Part shown: positions 37,147 to 51,283 of the stretch, in pieces
How the letters are laid out: the number at the start of each line of letters is the position of its first letter
How positions within the stretch are numbered: the stretch's first letter is position 1
Assembly: GCA_011316305.1 (NCBI GenBank)
Contig: SAUG01000092.1
Location: 124,001-188,000, forward strand
Reading direction: 5' to 3'
DNA length: 64,000 nt
Origin: Rusavskia elegans
Lineage: Eukaryota > Ascomycota > Lecanoromycetes > Teloschistales > Teloschistaceae
Notes under the pieces: model-generated
Told to the model about the DNA's origin: nothing
Seen by the model: the letters and a program-made list of their open reading frames with translations, nothing else
Database searches by the model: none
Made by a program: the position numbers and the translations under genes

Positions 37147-38373
37147 TAAAAACTCGAGCAGTACTTAGATAACCGGTTAGAATAGCGTTCTATAACGTTT
37201 TAATATATTCGCTAAACTAGATAAAAAGTAATTCTAAATCTATATTAAAAAACTTCCTAGGCGCCCTCTATATAGTCTAGCTTAGCGTCCTATTCGCCTT
37301 TTATTTTTTTTTCTTCCTCCCTTTTTTTAGTACTATTTAGATTTCTATAAAGCTATATTAAAGTACGGAGATACTATTAGTACTAATAATATATCTTCGC
37401 GAAGGGTTATTATTTTAAAAAGCTCTAAATAATATTAGACGGATATAACTATAGGAAGCGCGATATTATAGGTAAGTAGTCGGCCCTTAAGATACTATAT
37501 ATATTAATACTAATATCTATTATTTATTATATTTATCGTAGACTATTTAATAGAGGCCTCTAGTATATAATACGGGATATATTACTTATTTATTTTAACT
37601 ATTATATAGAATCCGGGATATAGTACTTAATTTTTATAGTAGAATTCGGAATAGAGCGTTGATATAAATTATCTATAGCTTTTTTTTTCTCGCTTCTACG
37701 CCTTCCTTCCTTAATACGTCGATCTTAATAGATAATAGGTAAAACGTATAATATATCGGGATTTCTTCTAGGTCTAGTATATAGGCGACGTATTATAGGT
37801 CTACGAAGGTCTATTTTATAGCTTTTCTATATAATAATACGCTTTTTCTACCTTACCTCGTATCTAATCTTTATACTAAATTAATAAACGTTCTAGTATA
37901 ATAAAGGATTTATATTCTAATATTATAAAAACTTCTTTCAGAAAATAAGTTTTATAGCTATTTAATAGTTTAGCGAATTTAGTATATAATACGCTATAAA
38001 TTAAAGATTATTTATAAAATTATAATTAGTAGAATAATAGTTATAGTAAGAGGTTAAGATTTTATTATTTTAAAACTTTTTATTATTAAATACTATAAGA
38101 TAGAACCTATGTTACTTTATATTATAAGCTGTTATTATAAAGTTATAATAAGAAATAATATTATATAATAGCTAAAGTTATAGTAATATTATAAACTATA
38201 CTAAGTTTTCCTAAAATTTAAGGCGGGTAGTAATATATATTTTAGCTAACTAGCTAAAAACGAGCTAGGTATATCGAGTAATTTTACGTACCGAGTCCGT
38301 CAGCTATATTATACTAAGTAACGTTATATAAGATCAATACCTTGCTGTAACGTCTAAAAGAGACCTTAAGGTA

Positions 38374-39008
38374 ATACTATTAAAAGTTTATATATTATTT
38401 AGAGTAATCTTAATAATTTATAATATCGGTAGCGGATAATAAGTAGTTAGTTATAATATTACTAAAGTCCTAAAATATAGATTCGTCATAATAGGTAAAG
38501 TAATAAAGTTAGTAATAAAGGGATAGATATTAATATAGATTAATTACCTGTACTTTTAAAGATACTTTTATTATAAGTTCTATAAAATTTACCTTTATAA
38601 TCTTTAGTATAGTAGTTTTTTTATTATATTTAAAGTTTAGAGATTATAGCTACGGCTTATTCTAGGCAGCTAAACGCGGGTCGGGAAAAAGATTTAATAC
38701 TATAATAGAGAAAGATATAAAAATCTTAGAGTTATATTAAAAAGAAGAGAAGATATAGGAAATCTAAGAATTTTTTAATTAGATCCTAGATTCTTAGACC
38801 TAATAGGTTAAAGGTTAGATAGCCTTATAATAAGTATTACTTTAAAAACAGAAAGGCGATGGTTTAATAAGCTCTAGGTTAATCTAAATAATAGAATTAA
38901 GGAATTTATAAATAGATATAGGCGATTCGTGTTATTCTTACGCTATTTTTAAATAATCGATATAATATCCTCGAGGTGGACGATAATATTAATAATAATG
39001 ATAATAAC

Positions 39009-39042
<34 letters not shown>

Positions 39043-40330
39043 TTTTAGAGGTCATCCAACAAATCTCAATGGTATATTAATTGGCTATAGAGACGATATT
39101 ATATAGAGTAGCAAATCAATTAGTAATTAGAGCTATATCTCGTATAATAGCCTTTTAATAGCTATTTAACTATAATATTATATTTATATCAACGGATTAT
39201 TATAATTAATAGATAATTAGTATAAGTTGTCTATATAACGTAATAGACTACTTTAACGAGATAGGAAATTTCTATAGATAGCTTATTTAAACTCCTATTA
39301 TAGGAATATACTATAGAGTTCTATTTAGTATATAAAGAATATATTAAGGTCTTTAATAAACTAGAGTATATTATAGATTTACTACTCCTCTATATTTAAA
39401 TCTAGAGCTTAATATACTAATAGGGTATTATATTAAAGTAAATAAATCTTTCCAGGGTATAAAATATAGTATTAGATTAGTATATAACTATAAAGTAGTC
39501 TATAATCTTATAATTCTATTATATTTATAGACAAGAATCGCTAGCTATAGGAGCTATAGGATACTAGATATACTACCCGTCCAGTATTAAAAAGAAATAA
39601 AAGAAACCCTTACCGAATAATAAATATATCGAGGGCTATAGTATAGTAGATTAAAGAAACCTTAAGACCGATTTTAATCTATCGTTATATAATCGGGGTC
39701 GTTATTAGGATAGATTACTAACGCTTTAACCTTATAGTTATAAGCCTTAGTCGTCTAGTAGTATACGAAATCCCCGGGTTTAATAGTATTAGATAACTTA
39801 TAATAATATATAATATTATACTATATAAAAATATTAATACGGCTCTATAGAGTATCTTTTAGAGTATTTTTAATACGAAGCTAATTAAAGTAAAGTTTAG
39901 TATAGGCGGTAAAGTTAGCCTGAATATCTATTATTAATATATTAGTACTAAAATTAACGATAGAAGATCTATTAATTATAATATATACTTTTAAAAAACC
40001 TTTTAACTTTATTACTATCTACTTCGGTAGCCCTAAAATTAATAGTATCGGACGCGAAGTTAAAGATATAGGCTATAGAGCTAATAGAATATATTCTATA
40101 GAACTTCTTAATAAACGGCTTTAGCTTATTAATATCCTAGATATCTTTATCTATTTTAAAGAACTCTTCGACTTTATTCTATTAATACATATTAGCCTAG
40201 CGCTATACCCTTAAAACCCCTATAATATACTATTATACAATCGACCGTTTTTGTCTTCTAGTTAGTCTAATACTACGAGATTCGCTTTAGAGATTCCGTC
40301 TATTTCTAGCTCGTTTTAGTAATATTATTA
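38374..40330. other. Unassigned segment right of B2 with a minus-strand frame
   Basis: A plus-strand frame can be followed loosely at 38,650-38,920 (basic and acidic residues, REDIGN-like). From about 39,590 to 40,190 the minus strand gives a partial frame containing KLKPFIKKFYRI and FNFASDTINFRATEVDSNK. Neither is recognised. The pocket at 38,960-39,080 keeps CpA and TpG and contains the AAT repeat. The region may be the continuation of 26,377-27,593 beyond the B2 insertion. Confidence 0.4.
38987..39043. repeat. (AAT)n microsatellite
   Basis: About 19 triplets of AAT/ATA with GAT and AAC variants, inside a small pocket of low RIP. Confidence 0.85.
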
Positions 40331-42899
40331 CCTTATATATTACAAATAATATTAGATAAGTACTTTAATAATCTCTATCTAAAAAACTATATCCGGTATT
40401 CTATTTCTATTTTTTTTAAACTTAGCTAGGATCTCTCGAGCGAATTTTTCTTTCTAAAAAGAGCCTTCTTTTTAGTCTAAACCGGGCGACTTTTAGCCTT
40501 TAGAGTAACCTTTTTACTATAGGTTCTTCTAGATTAATAGCGTCTCTTTATCTACTACGGTCTTATTATAGGATTTAAAGAATTTATTATAAGATTTAGA
40601 AGGGCTTATAGGAGACTCTAGGCTCCTACTACTTAGTATAGAAGTAGACTAAGATTATTAGTATAGCCTATAATAAAAATATTAAGTTATTTATATTATA
40701 CCGAATATCTATAGAACTATTAGTTTTTTCTATAATAATACTATCTATAATAGTAGACTTATAGATATTAGTTTTACGAGCGGCGCGCCGAAAAGTAATT
40801 TCGGTATTATTTAATAGGTTTTCCGAACTTCTATTATCCGATATATTAAGAGGGTTAGCTAAATTTTATCCGGTATTATACTAATCGGCTAAAGCTTTAT
40901 TAAAAAGACTTAAAGAGCTTTTAATTAATATTTATAATAGTAGGAAAGGAAAGATATATTCTAATAAATAAGTCTTTTTAGAAAAAAATACTATCTAATC
41001 CTCGGATACTATTTTATTATTATCTATTTTCCGTTTATTTAAATAAGATTTAGTCGAAAATTAAAATTTAGTCGAATTCTAAAACTTTAAAAATCGACCT
41101 GCAGGTATTTTTACTCGACTACTATTTAACCGAGGTATACTATATATAGAATTTTTTTTAATAATAATTATATAAACGAAATTATAATAGGAAAATAATA
41201 GTATAGTACTATAATAACTAACGGACTAAATAATAGGCTAAAGAAATAGTATAAGAAAGAAAATTAAAATAACTAGAATAAAGAAATAGCAGGAATAGTA
41301 GAGAAATAGGATTATAGTTTGATAAGTTTTAGCAGCTTTAATACTTATTTAATATTACTATTTCCTATTTAAATCCTTATTTATATATTATTATCTATCT
41401 CTATTTTCTAACCCTCCATAGATATTAATCTATTTATTATTAATCTTTATCTTCTATATATCCTGGAAGTAAGACGAATACTATTCTAGAAGCGTATCTC
41501 TAGTTAATTTTCGGCCTTTTTTATCTACCTTCTTGTTTTCCGGAAAAACCTTCTATTAGCGCCTCCGTAGTATAGCTAGTATATACTTCTATAAATTATT
41601 ATAGTATTCTACTAATACTTAAAAAGGTCCTATAGGTTAGTATCTGGCCGTACGTAATATCGGGAAATAGTAGTAGGTATAGTTTATTTATAGTTTATTC
41701 GAAAATATCTTTTTTTATTATTATATTTATAGATTTTCTTAGTATTAAGGATATCGAAATCGTATCCGATAGTTTTATTAATACTAGTAAAATCTATATT
41801 GTCGCCGGTAGATAGTTATAGGGGGGTAATAGGCAAGATATAGAGATAACGGGGATTAATAGGAAATCGATAGATTAATTGGCGCTAGATACTTAAATCC
41901 GGCGTAGGTAGGACTTATATATTTAAAAAACGAGATTACGGGCCTCTTTAATTATAATATTATAGATACGAGGCTTTATAATATTTCTAGGGATATAAGG
42001 CCGTATAATATTTTCTAGAGATACGATTATAAAATTTTACTTTATCTTCCCTATCGATTTAAATATCCTATTTATAATTTTATTCCCCCTTTTATATCTA
42101 CCTCGCCCTTCTTTAATTATTATTTAGCTATTACTCCGTTATTAGTAGCTATCTAGTAACTCGATACTCTTTTTTTCTTATCTATCCCGATTATCCTTTA
42201 CTATAAGTCGGAATACGTGATACCTGGCTTTATATAATATATATAAGCTCCCTCTAACCGTCTAGCCTAGAAACTATAGTCCTAGAAATTAGTATATAGT
42301 ATTACGGAAGAAGTCGAAGAAGTAATAGAATAAAAATAATAAAATATAAACCTAGTACGAGTAGCTAGACCAGGGAAATACCGATATCTAACTATTAATC
42401 GACGATTATACTATAGAGGTCTTAGATAATATAGTTAATAGGAGGGATATAATATATTTTTAGATATTTTAATTTTAAGCTATACTAATATATCGTTTAT
42501 AGAATATAATTTAAGTAATTAATAATTTATTCGAGAATATCGCTAATTCTAATATCTAGGACCCGGTTATCTTATAGTTTATACTAGAGTAGAGATAGAT
42601 CGAAGCTACGCCTATATTAAAAGATAATATCGTTAATAAAAAACCTTTATAAATATCTAAATCGGAAGAAAAAGGCCTATAAGAAGTAATATAAGATAAT
42701 CAGACTAAAAATAATAGTAATAAAAAACCTTAGGCGGACCTCTATTTATAATACTAACTTTAGAACTACTTTCTAGCCCTACCTAGAAGTTCTTTCTTTA
42801 ATCCCGCTATTTTTCCGCTATCGTTATCGATAATTCCGAAGCCCTTTTTTATTATCGGTTATATATATCGCTAAGCGAGTTTATTATAGCGTTTAATAT
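40331..42899. other. Unassigned, probably 5' part of element A2
   Basis: RIP-mutated sequence without recognised domains. By comparison with family B, the 5' third of A2 should lie here. TACCTTATATATTAC at 40,330 could be a decayed left terminus of A2, but the evidence is weak. Short coding-like blocks occur near 40,440-40,640 and 42,200-42,720. Confidence 0.35.
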
Positions 42900-43621
42900 A
42901 TAGGCGGAAGTTATATCCTTTTCTCGATAATATTATAAAAGTCTACTCGAAATCTTTAATTTACTATCTAATTTAGAGACCTTCTATAGCCTATCTAGAT
43001 CGATTATAATTTTTAAAAAATATATTAAATCCTAACTACCTCTAATTTGGATATATTAAGAATTACTTATAGTTATTTAAAAGTAGTAGCCGATAATAAC
43101 TCCTGCAGAAAAGATTTAAAAGGATACTATTAAAATACTAATAAAAAGTATAATAGTTTTTTTAAATTCTATAGACCTATTCTAAATAGTATTTACTTCT
43201 ATCTAATTTTAGTCTAAAATATATATAGATATAGTAAATTCTGTTAACGAGCTATATAAATTCTACTATTTAGATATTTAGATAACCTTAGTTATATTAT
43301 ATTCTAGCTAATATATTAAATTTAATAATTTTTCTATTTTTCTTTCCGATATTATTTATACCTAATATTTTATATCTAAATACCTATATAGAGCCGAAAA
43401 TAAAGGTTATTTCGGTCGAATTTATTCTATTAGGAGGGACTTTAGTAGTACGGGTTAAAGTCGGATTATTTTTAAAATCTAGAAATTAATCGATTTTTAA
43501 AGCTCTTTTTTTCTAGCTTATAGATTACCGGAGTTATACTCTAATAATATAGCTAAAAAGTACCTTTAATTTAAAAAAAAAATTATTACTATACCGGAGT
43601 TAAATCTAAAAAGGAGGTTTA
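42900..43621 (+). pseudogene. A2 transposase, N-terminal segment
   Basis: A plus-strand frame with RIP stops runs into the copia 2 insertion and continues in frame-compatible sequence at 51,284. Segments such as VISVEFILLGGTLVVRVKVG near 43,410-43,470 are open for tens of codons. The last five bases (GTTTA) are the copia 2 target site. The block near 42,950-43,090 resembles 31,640-31,790 of B2. Confidence 0.5.
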
Positions 43622-43797
43622 TATTGAAATCATATATGTGGAACATCAAGCTTGATTTACTAAGGTGGGCTTTCGCCTGGACTAAGTATACAAGAAGGAG
43701 GTGGCAGGGCCTTGGCGCCGAGAGCTACTAGGCCTGATCGGTACTAGCGCCCTTGGTATCTTAGTATAGCTATTATATATAATACGTACTTCTAATA
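43622..43797 (-). repeat. 3' LTR of copia 2
   Basis: The outer (left) 120 bp keep CpA and TpG (ATATGTGGAACATCAAGC, GGAGGTGGCAGGGCCTTGG). The inner end is mutated (CTATTATATATAATACG). Confidence 0.92.
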
Positions 43798-44049
43798 CTC
43801 CTGTATAAATAATATACTATATATATATCGAAAGTAAAAATTAAACAGACTCGCTATATACTCGCTAAAAAATCCGTAGGAAAAAGAGTTTATATATAAT
43901 AATAGCGAGGTAGATAAAAGTTTAAAGAGCTCCTATAGCAGATATATATTACGAGGAGATAAAATAAAAGAATAAAATTCCTATAGCAGATCTATATATA
44001 TAAATTATAAAAATCGAAATCTAGATAAAAGGAAATAGAGTTCCTATAG

Positions 44050-44900
44050 TTCCTATAGTACCTTGAACCCTCTATAGTAGTAGTATACTTAGTAGAATAC
44101 TAATATAGATATTAGTTTATAATATAGATTTATTTAAAGTATTTAAAATAGATATCGCCCGGCTAGAAGGGCGTATCTAGGGTTTCGGTAATCGAAAGTA
44201 CCTATTTAGTAGTAAGATATAGATATTAGCGCTTATTATCGATACCGCCGAAGTACTATAGGGTTTAGATATTATATTTCTTTTTAGCTTATTAAAAAAG
44301 CGTATATTAAACGCCTATTAAGATATTATAAGCTTTTATAGATATATCGAATATTATATCGTCTAGGTAGTCCTAGATATAGAGGTATTTACTATAGCCT
44401 CGAGGATTAATATAAGTTTTCGGATTATTAATAATTATAGCGCTTTAATAGTACTATTTCTGGTTTTCCTATAGAATCCCGTAGTTAATTTAGCGGTTTA
44501 GCTAGATAGCGAAGACTCCGATATATATTTATATATTATTACTATCGAACTATAAGCGGCTAAAAATATTATAATTCCGAAAGCTATTAATATTATCTTT
44601 TACCTAATAGTATTTAGATTCGAGGCTTAGATAGAATAATACTCGAAGATAGAAGTAGGGTAGATTATTATTATAGTTTATAAAGATAATATAAATTCGA
44701 AAATTATCGAATAGTTTATTAAAGACTTCGATATATATATATAGGTCGAGTTCTCTAGAGATATAGGCAGTAAAGTTAAATCTTCGAGGACTACTTAATT
44801 CTATAGTAGCTATAAATAGTATTAAATAGAAGTATAGGATATAATAAATTAAATAGTATAATTTATATATCAGACGGTATAGAATTAATAAAGATATATT
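44050..44900 (-). pseudogene. Extra ORF between pol and 3' LTR of copia 2
   Basis: Counterpart of 21,600-22,440 in copia 1, with the same blocks in inverted order (for example the GTATTTACTATAGCCTCGAG-type block near 44,385). Its presence in two independent insertions shows it belongs to the family and was not acquired by one copy. Product unknown. Confidence 0.55.
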
Positions 44901-45429
44901 CGAAATAATAGTAGTAGTAAATAGTAGGCGAAAGTATATAGCGGGCGGCTAGTAGCTAGGGTACTAACCGTAGTATACCCGCGCTAGCTCCGAGAAGCCT
45001 TATATAGTATCTAGATAACTACTAAGTAGCTAGTATACCTTAACTAATATTAAAACCAGTTAATATATTAGATTTAATATAGAATTTAGTAGAGTTTAGA
45101 CTAAAGGTATATTTTTAGCGTTTTACTACTAAAAAGGAAAAACGAATCGGGGTATAAATAACTATATATAGATTTCGATCGAATATACTATCGGAAAATA
45201 TATAAAAGGTATAGCGATTTAAAAACGATATAGGTATTATATAAGTAGGTCTATAGGGCCTAGAGTTATTTAAAGGCTTAACTATTTTCTATAGTATACG
45301 TTATACTCTCCGAAGATAATACTTATAGATATATAGTACCCCGGAATTAATTATATTCCGGAAAAGATTATCTTTAGAAGGATTTTTATTTAGATAGATT
45401 ATTACTATTATCGCTTAAAATTTAGAACG

Positions 45430-48400
45430 TTTTTAGGTCTTTAAACCCGAGTACCGTATAGAAAGCCTTAAATTTACTCTTATCTAAAGCTTTAGTAAAT
45501 CTATTAACTACTATTTACTCCGTTAGAATATATTAGAAGTTAATAGTATTATTAATAATCTTTTCCTATAGGAATTGAATATAGATATTAATATATTTAG
45601 TATAACTATAGAACTAAGGGTTTTTAGCGAGGGTAATAGTACCCTAATTATCGCTATAGAGGGTTACCGTATCTAGAGTAGTATTTAGATCCTACTCGTC
45701 GATTAATAACTAACTTAGGATATAATTTAACTAAATAGCTTTTTTAGTAGCTCTAGTTTCCCTATCTAACTCTACTTCGGTAGTCGATATAGCTATAGTA
45801 GTTTACCGCTTAGATAACCAGCTAATAGCGCCGGATCCGATATCGAAAATATATCTAGAAGTAGAGCGACAGGTTTTATAGTTACCTACCTAGTCGGCGT
45901 CGGTATACCCCCGAAGCTTCTATAGGTCGCTTCTATAGATAAAAATAAAGTAAGCCGTTCTACGCAGGTATTTAAAAATCCTAGTAACGGCGTTCTAGTA
46001 GGAGTATCGGCTAACGACGGAAACAGCGAAAGTAATATTAGAGCGGGTTCTAAATATAGCGTATATTAAAGAGCCGATAGCGCTCTAATATTTACGCTTT
46101 ATCGGCAGAAAATAGTCTTAATTAGCAGGGACGGTTTCTAAATAAAGGCCGGGATCTATAGGGGTCGAAACGTTATCCTTATAGATAGCGAAGCTATAAT
46201 CCTTTAGGATTTATTCGATATAGATAGTTTAGCTTAACTAAATAGTACAGAGTTCCCGGTTCCTAATAATTTTTATACCGAGGTAGAAATTAATAGAACC
46301 TAGATCCGATATTTAAAAGCGCTCGTTTAGATATATTTTAATTTTATTAAGGTCCTAATAATTAGCGCCGTATAGGAAGATATCGTTAATATAGATACTA
46401 ATAATAATTATACCGTTATAGAAAATACTATAATCGGATTCTAAAGGTTTAAAGCTAATAGTAGCGAAGAATTTAGCGAGGTAGTAGTACCAGACCCGAA
46501 GTAATTATTTAAGGCTATAGAAAGCCTTCCGTAAAACTTATAAATTATATTAGAATCGCCGAAACTAGTAGGATATTATATATAGATAATTTTATCTATA
46601 TAACTATAAAGGAAAGCCGTTTTAATATCTATTTAGTCGAGTTCTAAACCGTAGGCGACAGCTATAGCGAAAATTACTTTATATAATATAGATTTAATAA
46701 CTAAAGTAAAAGTTTTATTAAAATTAACGCCGGCTTCCTATTTAAAGCTACGAATAACCTGATAAACTTTAAACTATATAATATTACTATCGGCGTCCTT
46801 TTTAATTTTATATATCTATTTACCCTCTAGAAGATATTTTATAAAAGGTAGAGATACTTTAATATATAGTATCTAAGTATTATTTAGTTCTAATAATACT
46901 AGTTCTTCTTTTATAGCTTTATACTATTCGTCGGCGTAGAGTAATCCTATAGCCTCCTTATATTATTAGGGTTCGGAAGGATTTAATATAGTACCTTTTC
47001 TTATAGTACTAATAAATATATAGACGTTTATAATTAGGTCTAGTAAAGAATAATTATAATTATCTAATACTCGGAGTTCAAGGTAATTATATAGGATTTT
47101 AACGAAGGATTAGATAGTATAGTCGGTCTATAGGCGAGATATAATAGCCTAAAGATAGGGCGGTAACTTATCGGAATCTAATTCGAAATTACTAACTTCG
47201 GTAATATAAGGTCCGGTAGATAGGTTAGCCGGTAAAAAGATTTAACTATAGATAAAGGGAGTTCGGTAAAAGGTTTAGTAAAAGGGTGCTATTAGTTTAA
47301 ATATTAATAAAAGGTTACTAGATTACGACTATAACCTCTTAAAATTAGACCTTTTATTAGTACGCTACCGTTTCCGCGAGAGCTACTATTAAAGTTTATT
47401 TTCTAATTCCTCTAACTCCTGTAGGTCTAATAAGTCTAGATTTTAATCTATTTCTTTAAATACTACGGAAGAGACGCGGACGACCTTATTCTAAAGGTTT
47501 AATAGTTTATAGATAGTATCGCTAAAATAACCGACTAAAATATATCTATAGCTCCGATTATAGAACTTCCGAATTTTTTCGCTATATATTAGGTACGCTG
47601 CGGAACCTAAAACGCGGAATCGGCTTAAATCTAGAGGTTTACTATATTCTTTTTTATATAGAATTATATCTAGTTTACTATTAGATAACCGGAAATATAG
47701 GAAGATAGTAACTTTTATAAATAATAGCTAATATTTCTTATTAAAGCCGCTATAAACTAGTATAGGGTAGGCTTTATATATTAGTATTTATCCGAAATAT
47801 TCGGAGATACTATTCTATTATAGATTATTAGATACGGTAGATTCCTATTAGATACCTTTATTAGTAAAGCTTTTAGATATAATATAGTTTCTAAATTCGT
47901 TATTACTACGAAAATATTTAATAATAAAGACGTCTTTTTTATTATAGGCGTAGAAGTAGTTCTAGTATTTTAGGGTTTTAGGGGCGTCTTTTATTTTAGT
48001 TATATAGATACCGTACTTCTAGGTATTATTATCTAGAAAGATAAAGATATATTAGCTTCTATTATATATAACTAGAATTTTACCTTCTTAAACAGGACCT
48101 ATACGGTTAGCGTAAATAAGGTCTATAGAACCGCTACTAGAGCGGATATAGCTCCTATAAAGCTATTTATATTATTTATCTAGAATATATATTTTATAGA
48201 AATCGGATTTAGGTTTAGAAACTTTAGATAAGTCGATTCCTATAGATATATTCGCTAATTTATATAGATTCTAATTACCTAGGTATCTAAACCGGGTATA
48301 CTAGATATTTTCTATCTCTACCGATATTTTAGCGAGGGTCTTTAAAGCTATATCGGGTATTAATAATAAAGATAAAGATAGAAAAGAAAAAGAAATAAAA

Positions 48401-48950
48401 AAAAATTTTATAGGGCCGCGCTATATAATATTAATATTTAATAGGAATAGACTATCGTACGTATAGGTAGTTAATATTAAATCCGGAGTATTAAAGCTAA
48501 AGTTAAAATAAAAATCTTTAACCGTTATTTTAACGCCTATTTTCTAAATCTATAATATTAATAGTAAATTAGCGCCGGACCTAGAGGTATAAAGGATATT
48601 ATAGAATTCTATAGGACGGTATTTATTATTAATAAAGTAATTAAGTATAACAGTACCTTTAGTAATTAGTCGGGGGCTAACGGCGCTTCTAATACCGGTT
48701 ATAGACTTATTTTAAATAGGTTTTATAGTAGATTCGATAAAAAGGTACTACTAGAAAATAGTATAATAATTATAGGTGTAGTCGAATATCTAACTATTAG
48801 TAAGGTCTAGTTTACTTAATAAGGCCGATAAGGCTATAGGAATAAGAGTTATAAAGCTAAAATTAATAGAGGCCGGTACTATTATAATAAAATTTAGTAA
48901 CTTTTTAGACTTAATAGATTTATCTTTAGATTTATTATTTTTAGACTTAT
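45430..48950 (-). pseudogene. Copia 2 pol remnant
   Basis: Same domain order as in copia 1. The reverse-transcriptase box on the minus strand at about 46,376-46,390 reads Y-I-N-D, so only the first catalytic Asp was lost, against both in copia 1. RNase H, integrase and protease regions follow towards higher coordinates and are broken by RIP-type stops. Inactive. Confidence 0.85.
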
Positions 48951-48999
48951 CGTTTTTACCGTCTTTACTATCTTTTCCTTTACCGCCTTTACTTTTATT

Positions 49000-50250
49000 A
49001 CCGCCGTTACCTTTCTAGCGTTTACTACCGCTGTTCTTCTATTTATCTACTATCTAAGCCTTCTTTAATTTAGGATATAGACTATAGTAGATATTTTTTA
49101 TATAGCTATTTCGGTTATAGTAGGAATAGTAGTTAACTTTAATAATTTACTTGTTCGGGTTATTTATAGATAGGAAGGCCTTAGTTCTAATAGTAGTAGA
49201 CTCGGTACTATTATATTAGCGATATTCCTCGCTAATAGTAGTATTAATAGTTTCGTCTAGAATAACTACCTTCTATTTTCGCCTATCCTTATTTCTAACG
49301 ATAATATTACTTTAGGTAAACGAGGTCTAAAAGTAGCTAAAAGAGATACTAAAGCCCCGAAAGAATTTTAAAATAAGAAGGCTCTCTAAAATAATAACGC
49401 CTATAGCTAAAATCTTATTAGTAAACTCGCGAAATTTAGCTATATAGGCTTCTATATTTTCGAAGGAACTATTATAATAGAGGATATCTAGCTAGGCGTC
49501 GAGTTCTATAAACTTATCGGTACTATAGACTCTATATTATATCTAGAGTTTATCTAAAATCTTTTTAGTATCTAATATAATATTTTTAATAAAATTTTTA
49601 GCGTTAGTATTATAGGTCGTCTTAATTACTATATAAACGCGTTTTATATATTCTTCCTTATATTTAGAAATATCCGGAAGTAGAAGGTTTTTAGTAGCGG
49701 TTCGGAAGTTATTAAAAATATAGTAGACTATAATACTTTCCTCCTAGTTTTTATAGTCTAAACGGGTCTTAAACTTCGGAACTATATTAATAGGGTAGCC
49801 GGAACCTTTTAATTTAGTATTATCCGTAGTTAGTATAAAGGTAGATATATCGCCGAATTTAGTACTAGACTAAATTAAAGTTCCGCGAAAAATAGTACTA
49901 TAGAAGTCGGACGTAGTAGAGGATCCAGGCGGCGAATAGCCTGGAGGAATAATAACTTCGAAGCCGAATAAGTTACTTAGGCTTAGAGGTATCGGAAGGG
50001 GACTAAAAGCTATAAAAAGGTCCGGGTCGTCTTTAAGTATAATAGAAAGTAATATCGATAGATAATTATTAGAGTCCGGGCGTAGGTAGCCCTAGATAGT
50101 AAGATCGACTTACTATTAGTTATAGAGGAGCCTATAGTCTTCGATAGAGAATTAAAAGTTATAGACGGTTTAGCTTATCCGGAAGTTATTAGGTAGTCTC
50201 TAAAAAAAATATTATTTAAGACTTTTAAAGTTACGAGGATTAGTATAAGG
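49000..50250 (-). pseudogene. Copia 2 gag remnant
   Basis: Counterpart of 16,300-17,460. The zinc knuckle segment (49,090-49,140) again reads Tyr at the metal-ligand positions. The capsid segment lies near 49,380-49,580. Confidence 0.75.
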
Positions 50251-51088
50251 CCTTAATAATAATAATAATATAGAGGTAAATATAAGATTTAGAATAAGTT
50301 AGATAAAGCTTCGAAAGGTAAAACGATATAATAATAGTCCTTAGTAATAAGTAGGAGGTTTCGAGTTCTTATACTACTTAGGACCAGATAATATAGCTAG
50401 TAAAACTAAGGCTAGGCTCGATAGCTCTAAATTCTAGAAGTAAACGATAGTTAGTTTAAAAGTAATAGGTACTCGCTTAGATCGTTAGAAGGTTAGGAAA
50501 ATACGATAGCTAGGAATACAGTCTACTAGCTTCCTATTTTATAGGGGTTCCAGCCTATACTACGTTAGCTAGATAGTCGCTTTCTGTATTTATTTATAAT
50601 AGCTAGCAGGAGCTCAGCTATCTAGACTGCTTTAGAACGTACGCCGATAGCTAGCGTTAGCTAGGTAGCAGGGTATAGAGCTAATAATTATAGAAGATTA
50701 TATTTTAAAGGCCTAACTACTATACCTAGCGTAATATTCCTATAATAATATATCTATACGTAGTAAATTAACGACTTATATTCTATCCGAAAGTAAGGAG
50801 GTTAGTAGTTTAAATAGCTAAAAGGGGTCGTAAAATAAAATAAAAGGGTCTACTTAGCTATTTATAATTTCGGTAGTTACCGGAGTACTTATAGATAGTA
50901 GTATAACTATAAACTTTATTATTCGCCGTATTATACTTTATACGGTTTAATAATATATATCGGAGTAGATAGGAAAGAAGATTTAATAAATAAATAAAGA
51001 AGTTAAAGGATTAAAGAAGTTAAGTATAAAAATATAATACTCGCGAATAACGATAATAACTATTATAAACTAAACTCGGCTAGAGCTT

Positions 51089-51102
51089 CCGAGCTTATAA
51101 TC
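51089..51102 (-). other. Primer-binding site of copia 2
   Basis: The minus strand reads GATTATAAGCTCGG directly after the 5' LTR. It is the same site as in copia 1 (GGTTATAAGCCCGG), with two further G-to-A or C-to-T changes. Confidence 0.7.
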
Positions 51103-51278
51103 TATTAAAATTATATATATAGAATATTATATTTAATTTACTAAAGTAGGCTTTCGCCTGGACTAAGTATATAAAAAGGAGGTGGCAGGGCCTTAGCGCC
51201 GAAAACTACTAGACCTGATCGGTACTAGCGCCCTTGGCATCTTGGTACAGCTATTATACGTAATACGTACTTCCAACA
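51103..51278 (-). repeat. 5' LTR of copia 2
   Basis: The outer (right) end is intact (GGCATCTTGGTACAGC and CTTCCAACA). The inner end is strongly mutated (TATTAAAATTATATATATAG). Confidence 0.92.
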
Positions 51279-51283
51279 GTTTA

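Larger units (their letters stand above)
43622..51278 (-). mobile_element. Copia 2, full-length Ty1/copia LTR retrotransposon, RIP-inactivated
   Basis: 7,657 bp on the minus strand; same family as copia 1, alignable over its whole length. The LTRs are 43,622-43,797 (3') and 51,103-51,278 (5'), both 176 bp. The perfect 5-bp duplication GTTTA lies at 43,617-43,621 and 51,279-51,283. The internal order is the same as in copia 1. It splits the transposase frame of A2. Confidence 0.93.

Noticed and set aside
40321..40345. Left terminus of A2 at TACCTTATATATTAC
   Set aside because: Only the first six bases fit the CCTTAG type, and no empty-site comparison is available, so it is mentioned but not called.
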